Part shown: piece after piece, positions 28,914-37,093 of the stretch
Position numbering within the stretch: position 1 is the stretch's first letter
How the letters are laid out: each line of letters opens with the position of its first letter
Assembly: GCF_002813295.1 (NCBI RefSeq)
Contig: NZ_PHUE01000001.1
Coordinates: 2,294,001-2,358,000 of the forward strand
Length of the DNA: 64,000 bases
Direction: 5' to 3'
Origin: Flavobacterium sp. 5
GTDB taxonomy: Bacteria; Bacteroidota; Bacteroidia; Flavobacteriales; Flavobacteriaceae
Notes under the pieces: model-generated
The model's input: only the letters and a program-made list of their open reading frames with translations
Told to the model about the DNA's origin: nothing
Databases searched by the model: none
Made by a program: the position numbers and the translations under genes

Positions 28914-29843
28914 TTATACTCTAAAAGATACTGGAGATACTGTCGTTTGTTTTTTGAAGAAATTAGAAAAATGAGCCAACTCTTCAAAACCTAAAGAATA
29001 AGCAATTTCCGAAATGTTCCAATCCGTTTCTTTTAATAAAATCTTGGCTTCATGAATCAATCGATCGCTGATTAACTCGGTGGTTGTTTTACCTGTATTT
29101 TCTTTTAAAACTTTATTGAGATGATTTACATGAATTGACAAACGTGTTGCAAAATCTTTGGCTGATTTTAATTCCAACCGTTGCCGAGGAGATTCAATTG
29201 GAAATTGTCTTTCGAGTAATTCTACAAATAATGAAGAAACTCTAGCTGCCGAATTATGTTTAGAATATAATGCTGTAACAGGCTGTAACTTTTGTCCGAA
29301 ATGAATTAGTTCAGCCACATAATTCCGAATTAAATCGTATTTATAGACATAATCTGAATTGATTTCTTGGTGTATTTTTTTGAATATCAAATCAATTGCA
29401 ATTGCTTCCTCTTCTGTTAACTGAAAAACTGGATAGCCATCTGTTTGAAAAATAGGCAACTTATCCAACTCTATTCCACTTTTGTCCTTAGTCAAAAATT
29501 CACTTGTGAACACACAAAAATGACCTGATTGTTCAGAGTCTTGCGGAACATAGTTATAGGGAATTTTTGGTGTGGCAAATAGTAGTGCATTGTGTTCAAT
29601 TTCAATTATACGATCTGCATACTCAACTCTGTTTTTTCCTCGGATCAAACTAATTTTAAAATATGCTCTTCGATCATAAGGCATAAAAGACTTGTCTTTT
29701 AGTCTCTCATAAAGGTCTTTAATATTAAAAACATTAAAATGACCAATTTCTTTTTGAATGTCTTTGGGCAGTAATGAACTCGAATCAGGATTAGAGCCTC
29801 CTGAGATTTCCTGATAAAATTCGTCTATTGATTTTAATTTCAT
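28914..29843 (-). CDS. AraC family transcriptional regulator
   Basis: Start chosen at the ATG at 29843 (MKLKSIDEFYQE); an upstream TTG would add eight residues. About 309 residues: an N-terminal cupin-like sensor half, then a C-terminal pair of helix-turn-helix motifs (AKDFATRLSIHVNHLNKVLK and WNISEIAYSLGFEELAHFSNFFKKQ). The ending is close to the usual SPVSFR. It probably regulates the SDR gene just downstream. Confidence 0.9.
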   Translation of the reverse strand: MKLKSIDEFYQEISGGSNPDSSSLLPKDIQKEIGHFNVFNIKDLYERLKDKSFMPYDRRAYFKISLIRGKNRVEYADRIIEIEHNALLFATPKIPYNYVPQDSEQSGHFCVFTSEFLTKDKSGIELDKLPIFQTDGYPVFQLTEEEAIAIDLIFKKIHQEINSDYVYKYDLIRNYVAELIHFGQKLQPVTALYSKHNSAARVSSLFVELLERQFPIESPRQRLELKSAKDFATRLSIHVNHLNKVLKENTGKTTTELISDRLIHEAKILLKETDWNISEIAYSLGFEELAHFSNFFKKQTTVSPVSFRV

Positions 29844-29972
29844 TGAGAATGAATTTGTAAAAATCAAATATAGTGATTAAAAATAATATTTTTGAAAAGA
29901 GAAAATTTAAACTATCAAGTACAAATGAACACCATATTGATAGTCCCAAGGCTAACCTTCTGACTTTTTAAT

Positions 29973-30221
29973 TTATTCTAAACTTCCAACCTCGTTAATT
30001 TGGTCAAGTATATTAGTTTGATTTGGAGAAATATGATTTTTTACTTCAATTACATTTTCTTTTCTAAATAGTAAATCTAAAGCGTTGTATAATTTTAATA
30101 ATACATCTCTATCCTCTTTCTGCATCTCTACAGCTTTATTAAAATCAAATACATAATTATTAGAATTACGAACTTCAACTTTAATTGTTTTAGGCGTGAT
30201 TTTAAATTTAACTACATCCAT
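29973..30221 (-). CDS. Small conserved-looking protein downstream of mfd, unknown
   Basis: An 82-residue soluble protein, not recognised. The first half is strand-rich and basic (KFKITPKTIKVEVRN), the second helical and acidic. It starts 29 bp after the mfd stop on the same strand, so it is probably the last gene of that operon. Codon pattern and spacing are consistent with a real gene, but there is no family match to support it. Confidence 0.5.
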   Translation of the reverse strand: MDVVKFKITPKTIKVEVRNSNNYVFDFNKAVEMQKEDRDVLLKLYNALDLLFRKENVIEVKNHISPNQTNILDQINEVGSLE

Positions 30222-30250
30222 ATTTTTTAATTTTTAGATTCCAAACAACA

Positions 30251-33200
30251 TTATTTTTCCCCACCCAATAACTCCATCATTTCCAATGCAACTCTAGTCG
30301 ATTTTACATTATCAAAAGTTAATAAAAGACGTAAGCCTGCAGGCGTTTGCTTTTCTTTCATTACACATATATTATTATGTGTTTGTACAAACTGAATCAC
30401 TTTATGAAAACGTTGCGAATGGTAATAATCCGATTGCTGATCGGACACAAAATAACCAATCATTTTTCCTTTTTTCATCACTAGTTTTTCAATTCCAACT
30501 CTAGTCGCGATCCATTTGATGCGAATACTGTTCATTAAAGCATTGGCTCTTGGTGGCATTGGACCAAAACGGTCAATCAGTTTATTTTGAAAAATAACCA
30601 ATTCTTCTTCATTTTTAACAGAACCTAATTCGTTGTATAAACTCAAACGTTCGGTGACATTATTGATATATTCATCTGAAAACAACAACTCAAAATCGGT
30701 GTCGATTTGCAGGTCTTTTACATATTCCTTGGTTTCTATATTATTCTCTTCAGGATATAACTCCTTGAATTCATTTTCTTTCAACTCCTCGATGGCTTCA
30801 TTCATGATTTTTTGATACGTATCAAAACCAATATCATTGATAAAACCACTTTGTTCCCCACCTAATAAATCTCCGGCGCCACGAATTTCAAGATCTTTCA
30901 TCGCAATATTCAAACCGCTTCCCAATTCGCTGAATTGTTCCAAAGCCTGAATTCGTTTTCGGGCATCTTCAGTCATGTGAGAATACGGCGGACAGATGAA
31001 ATAACAAAATGCTTTCTTGTTGCTACGCCCAACTCTACCTCGCATTTGATGCAAATCAGACAATCCAAAATTATTGGCATTATTAATAAAAATAGTATTT
31101 GCATTTGGAACATCCAATCCGCTTTCGATAATTGTAGTTGCTACCAAAACATCGAACTCTCCATTCATAAAAGCCAACATCAATTCCTCGAGTTTTGCTC
31201 CTTCCATTTGTCCGTGACCAATTCCCACTCGGGCGCTTGGCACTAAACGCTGAATCATTCCTGCAATTTCCTTAATGTTTTCGATTCGATTATTTATAAA
31301 GAAAACCTGTCCATTTCGCTGAATTTCATACGAAATCGCGTCTCGAATTAATTCTTCATTAAATCCAACTACATTCGTTTCTATAGGATATCGGTTTGGC
31401 GGAGGTGTTGTAATTACCGATAAATCTCGGGCTGCCATCAACGAAAATTGTAAAGTTCTCGGAATTGGTGTTGCCGTCAAAGTCAAGGTATCGACATTGG
31501 CAGCAATGGTTTTGAGTTTGTCTTTTACATTAACCCCAAATTTTTGTTCCTCATCTACAATCAATAATCCCAGATCTTTGAAAACTACATTTTTATTAAC
31601 CAATTGGTGTGTTCCAATGACAATATCAAGTTTTCCTTCGGCTAATTGCTTTAAGGTTTCTGCCTTTTGTTTAGCAGTTCTAAAACGATTCAGATATCCG
31701 ACAGAAACTGGCATATCTTTCAATCGTTCGGTAAAAGTTCGATAATGTTGGTAAGCCAAAATAGTGGTCGGAACCAAAATTGCTACTTGCTTGCTATTAT
31801 CCACAGCTTTGAAGGCGGCACGAATGGCTACTTCCGTTTTACCAAAACCAACATCTCCGCAAACCAAACGATCCATTGGACGTTCGCTTTCCATATCGGC
31901 TTTGACTTCTTGAGTCGATTTGATTTGGTCGGGTGTGTCTTCGTAAATAAAAGAACTTTCTAACTCATTTTGCAAATAACTGTCAGGCGCAAATTGGAAT
32001 CCTTTTTCTAATCTACGCTTCGCATACAACTGAATCAAATTGAAGGCAATATGTTTGACTCTTGCTTTGGTTTTTTGTTTTAAAACCTTCCAAGCATTCG
32101 AACCTAATTTATAAATTTTGGGTGGCGTTCCGTCTTTTCCGTTGTATTTGGAAATTTTGTGTAATGAGTGAATACTCACATACACAATATCATTATCGGC
32201 ATACACGAGTTTAATCGCTTCTTGTGTTTTGCCTTCGACTTGTATTTTTTGTAAACCACCAAACTTTCCAATTCCGTGGTCAATATGTGTTACATAATCG
32301 CCAACGGATAAAGTCGTCAGTTCTTTTAAGGTTAGATTTTGCTTTTTTGAATAGCCGTTTTTGATGCTAAATTTATGATAACGTTCAAAAATTTGATGAT
32401 CCGTATAACAACAAATTTGGTTTTCCTGATCGATAAAACCTTGGTACAATGGCAGTACAATAGTTTTATATTGTTTACGAATATTTTCAGAATTGGCTTC
32501 GTCTAAAGATTCAAAAATATCATGAAAACGTTTGGTTTGCGCCTCATTAGAACAAAACAAATAATTTTGATAACCGTTAAAATGATTATCACTCAAATTA
32601 TTCATCAACAAATCAAATTGTTTGTTGAACGACGGTTGCGGCTGAATGTGAAATTCAAACTTTTTTGTTGTTTTGAAAACAGGTTTCGATCCAAATTCAA
32701 CTATCGAAAAATCCAAAGCTCTATGAATAAAAGCCTTTTGATTTAAGAACAGTTGCTCTGGGGTAGCGTGTTTTATATCTTTAGAAAGTTTGTCAAAAGC
32801 TTCTTCGGCTTTGCCAAATTGCTTGTCTAATTCATATAAAAGGTTCTCGGTATTTTGCAAAAATAATACCGTTTTTTCATTGATATAATCTAGGAAACTC
32901 TCTCTGTTTTCCTGAAAAACTTTATTCTCAACATTGGGAATAATGGTAATTTTTTTCTGTTTTTCTAATGACAATTGCGTAGCAACATCAAAACTACGAA
33001 TACTCTCTACTTCATTGCCAAAAAATTCAATTCGATACGGGTTATCATTAGAAAACGAAAACACATCGACAATACCTCCACGAACTGAAAATTCACCCGG
33101 TTCTGTTATAAAATCAACTCTTTTGAATTCGTATTCAAACAAAACTTCGTTCAAAAAATCAATCGAAATTTTATCCCCAATAGCTACTTTCAAAGTGTTT

Positions 33201-33625
33201 TTATCTAAATTTTGTCGAGTAACTACTTTCTCAAAAAGAGCTTCGGGATAAGTGACAATTATGGCAGGTTTCTTGCGTGAATTTATTCTGTTAAGCACTT
33301 CGGAGCGAAGTAAAACATTAGCGTTATCCGTTTCTTCAATTTGGTACGGACGACGAAAAGAACCCGGATAAAACAATACATCTTGTTCACCGATCATTTG
33401 TTCTAAATCGTTCAAATAGTAAGCAGCTTCTTCTTTATTATTTAAAACCACCAAAAAAGGAAGTTCTGATTTCTTAAAAAGAGACTGAATTACAAAGGAA
33501 GTTGCTGATCCCAACAAACCTTCCAAATGCATTTTTATTTGATTATTTCCCTGTAAACTAGCTACAATCTGAACTGTTTTGGGTGAAGAATCATAAACCG
33601 AATATATAGTAGTGGCTTTACTCAA
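30251..33625 (-). CDS. mfd: Transcription-repair coupling factor Mfd
   Basis: A 1124-residue protein of full length. The N-terminal UvrB-homology region covers about 1-340 (with the GEFSVRGGIVDVF segment). The CarD-like RNA-polymerase-interacting domain is near 435-490 (SVGDYVTHIDHGIGKF). The SF2 translocase has Walker A GDVGFGKTE at about 590-598, motif II DEEQ near 690, TATPIPRT and an IIESGLDVPN / QMRGRVGRS set of RecG-like motifs. The C-terminal D7 domain follows. Mfd removes RNA polymerase stalled at lesions and recruits UvrA. It overlaps the upstream lipoprotein gene by 4 bp. Confidence 0.97.
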   Translation of the reverse strand: MSKATTIYSVYDSSPKTVQIVASLQGNNQIKMHLEGLLGSATSFVIQSLFKKSELPFLVVLNNKEEAAYYLNDLEQMIGEQDVLFYPGSFRRPYQIEETDNANVLLRSEVLNRINSRKKPAIIVTYPEALFEKVVTRQNLDKNTLKVAIGDKISIDFLNEVLFEYEFKRVDFITEPGEFSVRGGIVDVFSFSNDNPYRIEFFGNEVESIRSFDVATQLSLEKQKKITIIPNVENKVFQENRESFLDYINEKTVLFLQNTENLLYELDKQFGKAEEAFDKLSKDIKHATPEQLFLNQKAFIHRALDFSIVEFGSKPVFKTTKKFEFHIQPQPSFNKQFDLLMNNLSDNHFNGYQNYLFCSNEAQTKRFHDIFESLDEANSENIRKQYKTIVLPLYQGFIDQENQICCYTDHQIFERYHKFSIKNGYSKKQNLTLKELTTLSVGDYVTHIDHGIGKFGGLQKIQVEGKTQEAIKLVYADNDIVYVSIHSLHKISKYNGKDGTPPKIYKLGSNAWKVLKQKTKARVKHIAFNLIQLYAKRRLEKGFQFAPDSYLQNELESSFIYEDTPDQIKSTQEVKADMESERPMDRLVCGDVGFGKTEVAIRAAFKAVDNSKQVAILVPTTILAYQHYRTFTERLKDMPVSVGYLNRFRTAKQKAETLKQLAEGKLDIVIGTHQLVNKNVVFKDLGLLIVDEEQKFGVNVKDKLKTIAANVDTLTLTATPIPRTLQFSLMAARDLSVITTPPPNRYPIETNVVGFNEELIRDAISYEIQRNGQVFFINNRIENIKEIAGMIQRLVPSARVGIGHGQMEGAKLEELMLAFMNGEFDVLVATTIIESGLDVPNANTIFINNANNFGLSDLHQMRGRVGRSNKKAFCYFICPPYSHMTEDARKRIQALEQFSELGSGLNIAMKDLEIRGAGDLLGGEQSGFINDIGFDTYQKIMNEAIEELKENEFKELYPEENNIETKEYVKDLQIDTDFELLFSDEYINNVTERLSLYNELGSVKNEEELVIFQNKLIDRFGPMPPRANALMNSIRIKWIATRVGIEKLVMKKGKMIGYFVSDQQSDYYHSQRFHKVIQFVQTHNNICVMKEKQTPAGLRLLLTFDNVKSTRVALEMMELLGGEK

Positions 33626-34299
33626 CGTTTTGTTCCGTTTGGATTTTTGCTATTCATAAAACTACTCGTACTTTTTGCCGTCATAGGACTAGATAGGCTT
33701 GGATTTGAAAGACTTGGACTTGCCCCAGATATGGCTCTGGTGGTATCCATTATCATCTGTAACAATTCAGATTCTCCGGTTTCCATTGGAATTTTACCTT
33801 TCTCTACAATTTTATCCATTTGTCTTTGTAAAGAAACCAGCTCAATATTAATTTCTGCAACAAGTTTTATCACTTTTTTATCTGAGATATCAGTCAGATT
33901 GATATACAAATCCAACATTTGAACTTGAGTAATCAAAGTGGCAATTCTACTTTTTATCTGTGGTGTATCAAATTGCGTTGGAATATTATTGTTCAAAGCC
34001 ATCGCTTTGGTTGATAGTATTTTAGATTTTTTTTGAAAATCACCAATTGTTTTCTTTGGTTTTTTACCCAATTCATCCATAAACTCGCGCCATTGCTGCC
34101 AAGTTTTTACATATTCTTCGGAAGTAGTATTGATTGGAGAATCAAAAAAGGTCCACCCTTTTTTTATATTGGTAAAAATTAATTCTTTCTTTTTTGCATC
34201 TCTTAATTGATCAGCAAGGCGGCTATCGGTAGCATTGTTACACGAAAACTGCATCAAAATTACCAAAAAAAGTAGCGCTAATTTATTGTTCATTTTCAA
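33622..34299 (-). CDS. Lipoprotein of unknown function, translationally coupled to mfd
   Basis: A 225-residue lipoprotein with a lipobox ending in QFSC (cysteine about 20). The mature part is helical, with no catalytic motif, and ends in a serine/proline-rich low-complexity tail (SPSLSNPSLSSPMT). The stop codon overlaps the mfd start by 4 bp (ATGA at 33622-33625), which makes it the first gene of the mfd operon. I know no functional link between such a lipoprotein and transcription-coupled repair; the link may be only an operon arrangement. Confidence 0.75.
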   Translation of the reverse strand: MKMNNKLALLFLVILMQFSCNNATDSRLADQLRDAKKKELIFTNIKKGWTFFDSPINTTSEEYVKTWQQWREFMDELGKKPKKTIGDFQKKSKILSTKAMALNNNIPTQFDTPQIKSRIATLITQVQMLDLYINLTDISDKKVIKLVAEINIELVSLQRQMDKIVEKGKIPMETGESELLQMIMDTTRAISGASPSLSNPSLSSPMTAKSTSSFMNSKNPNGTKR

Positions 34300-34489
34300 A
34301 TTATTTGAGCTACAAAGTTACAAAGTAAATTTATAATACCGAATTTCAATATCAGAATAACAATCTGTTAGTATTTCTTCTTTTTGTTTGAATTTAAACA
34401 ATCAAAAAAGATAAATATTACCTATTTTAAAAACAATTTTGTGATTTTTATAACTTTTTTTGCTAAAATGTGATATTTAACGAAATCGT

Positions 34490-34497
34490 TATCTTTG
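34490..34497 (+). promoter_or_regulatory. Candidate -7 box (TATCTTTG) for threonine dehydrogenase
   Basis: TATCTTTG lies 19 nt before the ATG at 34517, in the divergent region with the mfd operon. The nearest upstream TTG (34460-34462) is 27 nt away, longer than usual. Confidence 0.45.
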
Positions 34498-34516
34498 TGG
34501 TTCAAAATTATGTTAT

Positions 34517-35467
34517 ATGAATCCAAAGATCTTAATAATAGGTGCTTGCGGTCAAATAGGAACCGAATTAACGTATCAACTTCGAACCCTTTATGGGACT
34601 GAAAATGTAATTGCTTCTGATATTCGGAAGTTGAATAATGACGTGGTTAATTCTGGTCCTTTTGAAGTGGTTAATGCTTTAGATTTTAATCAAATCGAAC
34701 ATTTAGTCGAAATTCATCAAATTACCGATGTGTATTTAATGGCTGCTTTATTATCTGCTACTGCCGAAAAAAATCCTGCTTTTGCATGGGATCTAAATAT
34801 GAATTCACTATTTCACGTTTTGAACTTGGCAAAAGCTAAAAAAATAAAAAAGATATTCTGGCCTTCCAGCATTGCTGTTTTTGGACCAACAACTCCAAAA
34901 GAAAATACACCGCAATATACAATCATGGAACCTTCTACTGTATATGGTATCAGTAAGCAAGCTGGCGAAAGATGGTGCGAGTATTATCATAATCTTTTTG
35001 GTGTTGATGTTAGAAGTATTCGTTATCCTGGATTAATTAGCTGGACGACACTTCCAGGCGGAGGAACTACAGATTATGCTGTAGATATTTATCACAAAGC
35101 GTTAAGCGATGGTAAATACGAATGTTTTTTGAGTTCAGAAACTAAGATGCCAATGATGTACATGGACGATGCCATAACCGCCACCATCAATATCATGAAA
35201 GCACCCGTTGAACAAATTAAAATCCGTTCTTCTTATAATTTAGCAGCTATGAGTTTTACACCAACAGAAATTGCTGCCGAAATCAAAAAACATATTCCCG
35301 AACTTGAAGTAACTTACAATCCAGATTTCCGTCAAAAAATAGCTGACAGCTGGCCTGCAAGTATAGACGACAGCAGTGCTAGAGAAGACTGGGGTTGGAA
35401 TCACCAATTTGACCTCGAAATGATGACCGTCGAAATGCTAAAAAACTTAAGGAAAGAAAAAGTATAA
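34517..35467 (+). CDS. tdh: L-threonine 3-dehydrogenase, epimerase (short-chain) type
   Basis: A 316-residue NAD-dependent enzyme of the extended-SDR/epimerase type. The cofactor loop is GACGQIG (9-15), and the catalytic pair is in YGISKQAGERW (Y143, K147). The segments RYPGLISWTTLPGGGTTDYA and MPMMYMDDAI are characteristic of the epimerase-like threonine dehydrogenases known from Flavobacterium frigidimaris and Cupriavidus, which are distinct from zinc-dependent Tdh. It oxidises threonine to 2-amino-3-oxobutyrate, the first step of threonine breakdown to glycine and acetyl-CoA. The partner lyase (kbl) is not in this window. Confidence 0.92.
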   Translation: MNPKILIIGACGQIGTELTYQLRTLYGTENVIASDIRKLNNDVVNSGPFEVVNALDFNQIEHLVEIHQITDVYLMAALLSATAEKNPAFAWDLNMNSLFHVLNLAKAKKIKKIFWPSSIAVFGPTTPKENTPQYTIMEPSTVYGISKQAGERWCEYYHNLFGVDVRSIRYPGLISWTTLPGGGTTDYAVDIYHKALSDGKYECFLSSETKMPMMYMDDAITATINIMKAPVEQIKIRSSYNLAAMSFTPTEIAAEIKKHIPELEVTYNPDFRQKIADSWPASIDDSSAREDWGWNHQFDLEMMTVEMLKNLRKEKV

Positions 35468-35636
35468 AATACATTCGAATTTATAATATCGGATTTTAAA
35501 AAAACATGTAGACAAGCTGTTTTTTTAAAACCCGATTTTTTTTAGGAGTTATATTAAAATCTGCATTTTCATAATTTCTATTCAAAATATAATAGTTTCC
35601 TGATATTTTTTTAAATTTGATAAAAACAGCAATACC

Positions 35637-36842
35637 ATGAAACTAAAATCAAATGAACCCTTTTGGTTAGTTAAAAATGGAATTCTTAACTCTTACCCAT
35701 CTGTAAGAGAGAACTTGGAAACAGAAATTCTTATTGTGGGAGGCGGAATTACCGGTAGTCTTATTGCGTATCAATGTATTGCTGAAGGATACAAAACAAT
35801 ACTGATTGACCGCAGAGAAATTGGTTTCGGAAGCACCTCGGCAACTACATCAATGTTACAGTACGAAATTGACGTTCCTCTATATCAACTCATCGATTTA
35901 ATTGGCGAAGCTGCTGCTGTTGAATCGTACAGGGCGTGTTATAAATCAATTGATGACTTGAAAGAAATAGTACAACAGATAAAATCTGATTGTGGTTTCA
36001 AGAAAAAACAATCCCTTTATTTTGCTGCATTCCAAAAAGATGTGAGCGGATTAAAAAAAGAATTTGAGATTCGAAAAAAAAATGGCTTTCTTGTAAAATG
36101 GTTGGAAGCCGAAGAAATTGATAAAAAGTTTCAAATTAAAAACTCTTATGGAGGAATTTTATCAGAACAAGGAGGAAGTATTGATGCGTTTAAATTAACC
36201 CATGATATTTTAGAGTACAATCACAAAAAAGGATTGCAAATTTTTGACAAAACGGATATCAAAAATGTTACTTACAAAACAAATGGTGTGACGGTTATTA
36301 CTGAATACGGAACGACCATTAAAGCCAAAAAAATAATTTATTGCAATGGTTTTGAAAGTATTGAAATCATTAAAGATGATTTTGTAAAATTACTTTCGAC
36401 CTATGCTATTGTGGGCGAAAGATTTGAAGACAATCAACCTTATCTTGGAGAAACGCTTTTTTGGAATACTGAAAATCCGTATAAATATATGCGGACAACC
36501 GATGATAACAGATTATTGATTGGTGGTGAGGATGAAGATTTTGTTAATGCCGAAAAAAGAGATGAATTATTAAATCAGAAGTCGGATAAGTTGGTTAAAT
36601 ATCTGAAGAAAATTTTACCAAATTATGATTTCAGAATGGATTTTGTCTGGGCTGGTACTTTTGGAGAGACTAAAGATGGATTACCTTACATTGGTAAACA
36701 TCCTAATTTTGACAGCGCTTATTTTGTGTTGGGCTTTGGTGGAAACGGTATTACATTTTCAGTTATAGGAATGGAGTTGGTTTCTAAAATGTTGAAAAAC
36801 AAAAAACATCCATTACAGGAATATTTCAGGTTTAGAAGATAA
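35637..36842 (+). CDS. FAD-dependent oxidoreductase (DAO family)
   Basis: A 401-residue protein with an N-terminal dinucleotide-binding motif LIVGGGITGSLIAYQ (about 31-45), an FGSTSATTSML loop typical of D-amino-acid-oxidase/GlpD-like proteins, and a C-terminal FAD strand (GLPYIGKHP, then VLGFGGNGITFSVIG). It lacks a signal peptide. The substrate cannot be deduced; amine or amino-acid oxidation is typical for the family. It follows the threonine dehydrogenase by 169 bp on the same strand, but no direct pathway link is visible. Confidence 0.85.
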   Translation: MKLKSNEPFWLVKNGILNSYPSVRENLETEILIVGGGITGSLIAYQCIAEGYKTILIDRREIGFGSTSATTSMLQYEIDVPLYQLIDLIGEAAAVESYRACYKSIDDLKEIVQQIKSDCGFKKKQSLYFAAFQKDVSGLKKEFEIRKKNGFLVKWLEAEEIDKKFQIKNSYGGILSEQGGSIDAFKLTHDILEYNHKKGLQIFDKTDIKNVTYKTNGVTVITEYGTTIKAKKIIYCNGFESIEIIKDDFVKLLSTYAIVGERFEDNQPYLGETLFWNTENPYKYMRTTDDNRLLIGGEDEDFVNAEKRDELLNQKSDKLVKYLKKILPNYDFRMDFVWAGTFGETKDGLPYIGKHPNFDSAYFVLGFGGNGITFSVIGMELVSKMLKNKKHPLQEYFRFRR

Positions 36843-37093
36843 TTGAAGAATGTAAATTATTAAAGTAATCTTAATCATCATTCTTTTTTCACAATAAGTA
36901 ATACTATATGAAACAAGGATCAATGCTTTCAACTTTTAAAACTTAAGCAAATTCTGAGCTTATTGTAATTCAATAAATAAAACAATCCACAAATATCGTT
37001 TGAGTAATTATATCCACTGATTTTTGTCAATTCTATAGGTAATTTTACGTGTGATTTATTTAAATTGCAACTAAGAATCAAATCTGTAAGAAT

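Noticed and set aside
34460..34497. Full -33/-7 promoter for threonine dehydrogenase
   Set aside because: The TTG at 34460 is 27 nt from the -7 box, outside the usual spacing, so only the -7 box is listed.
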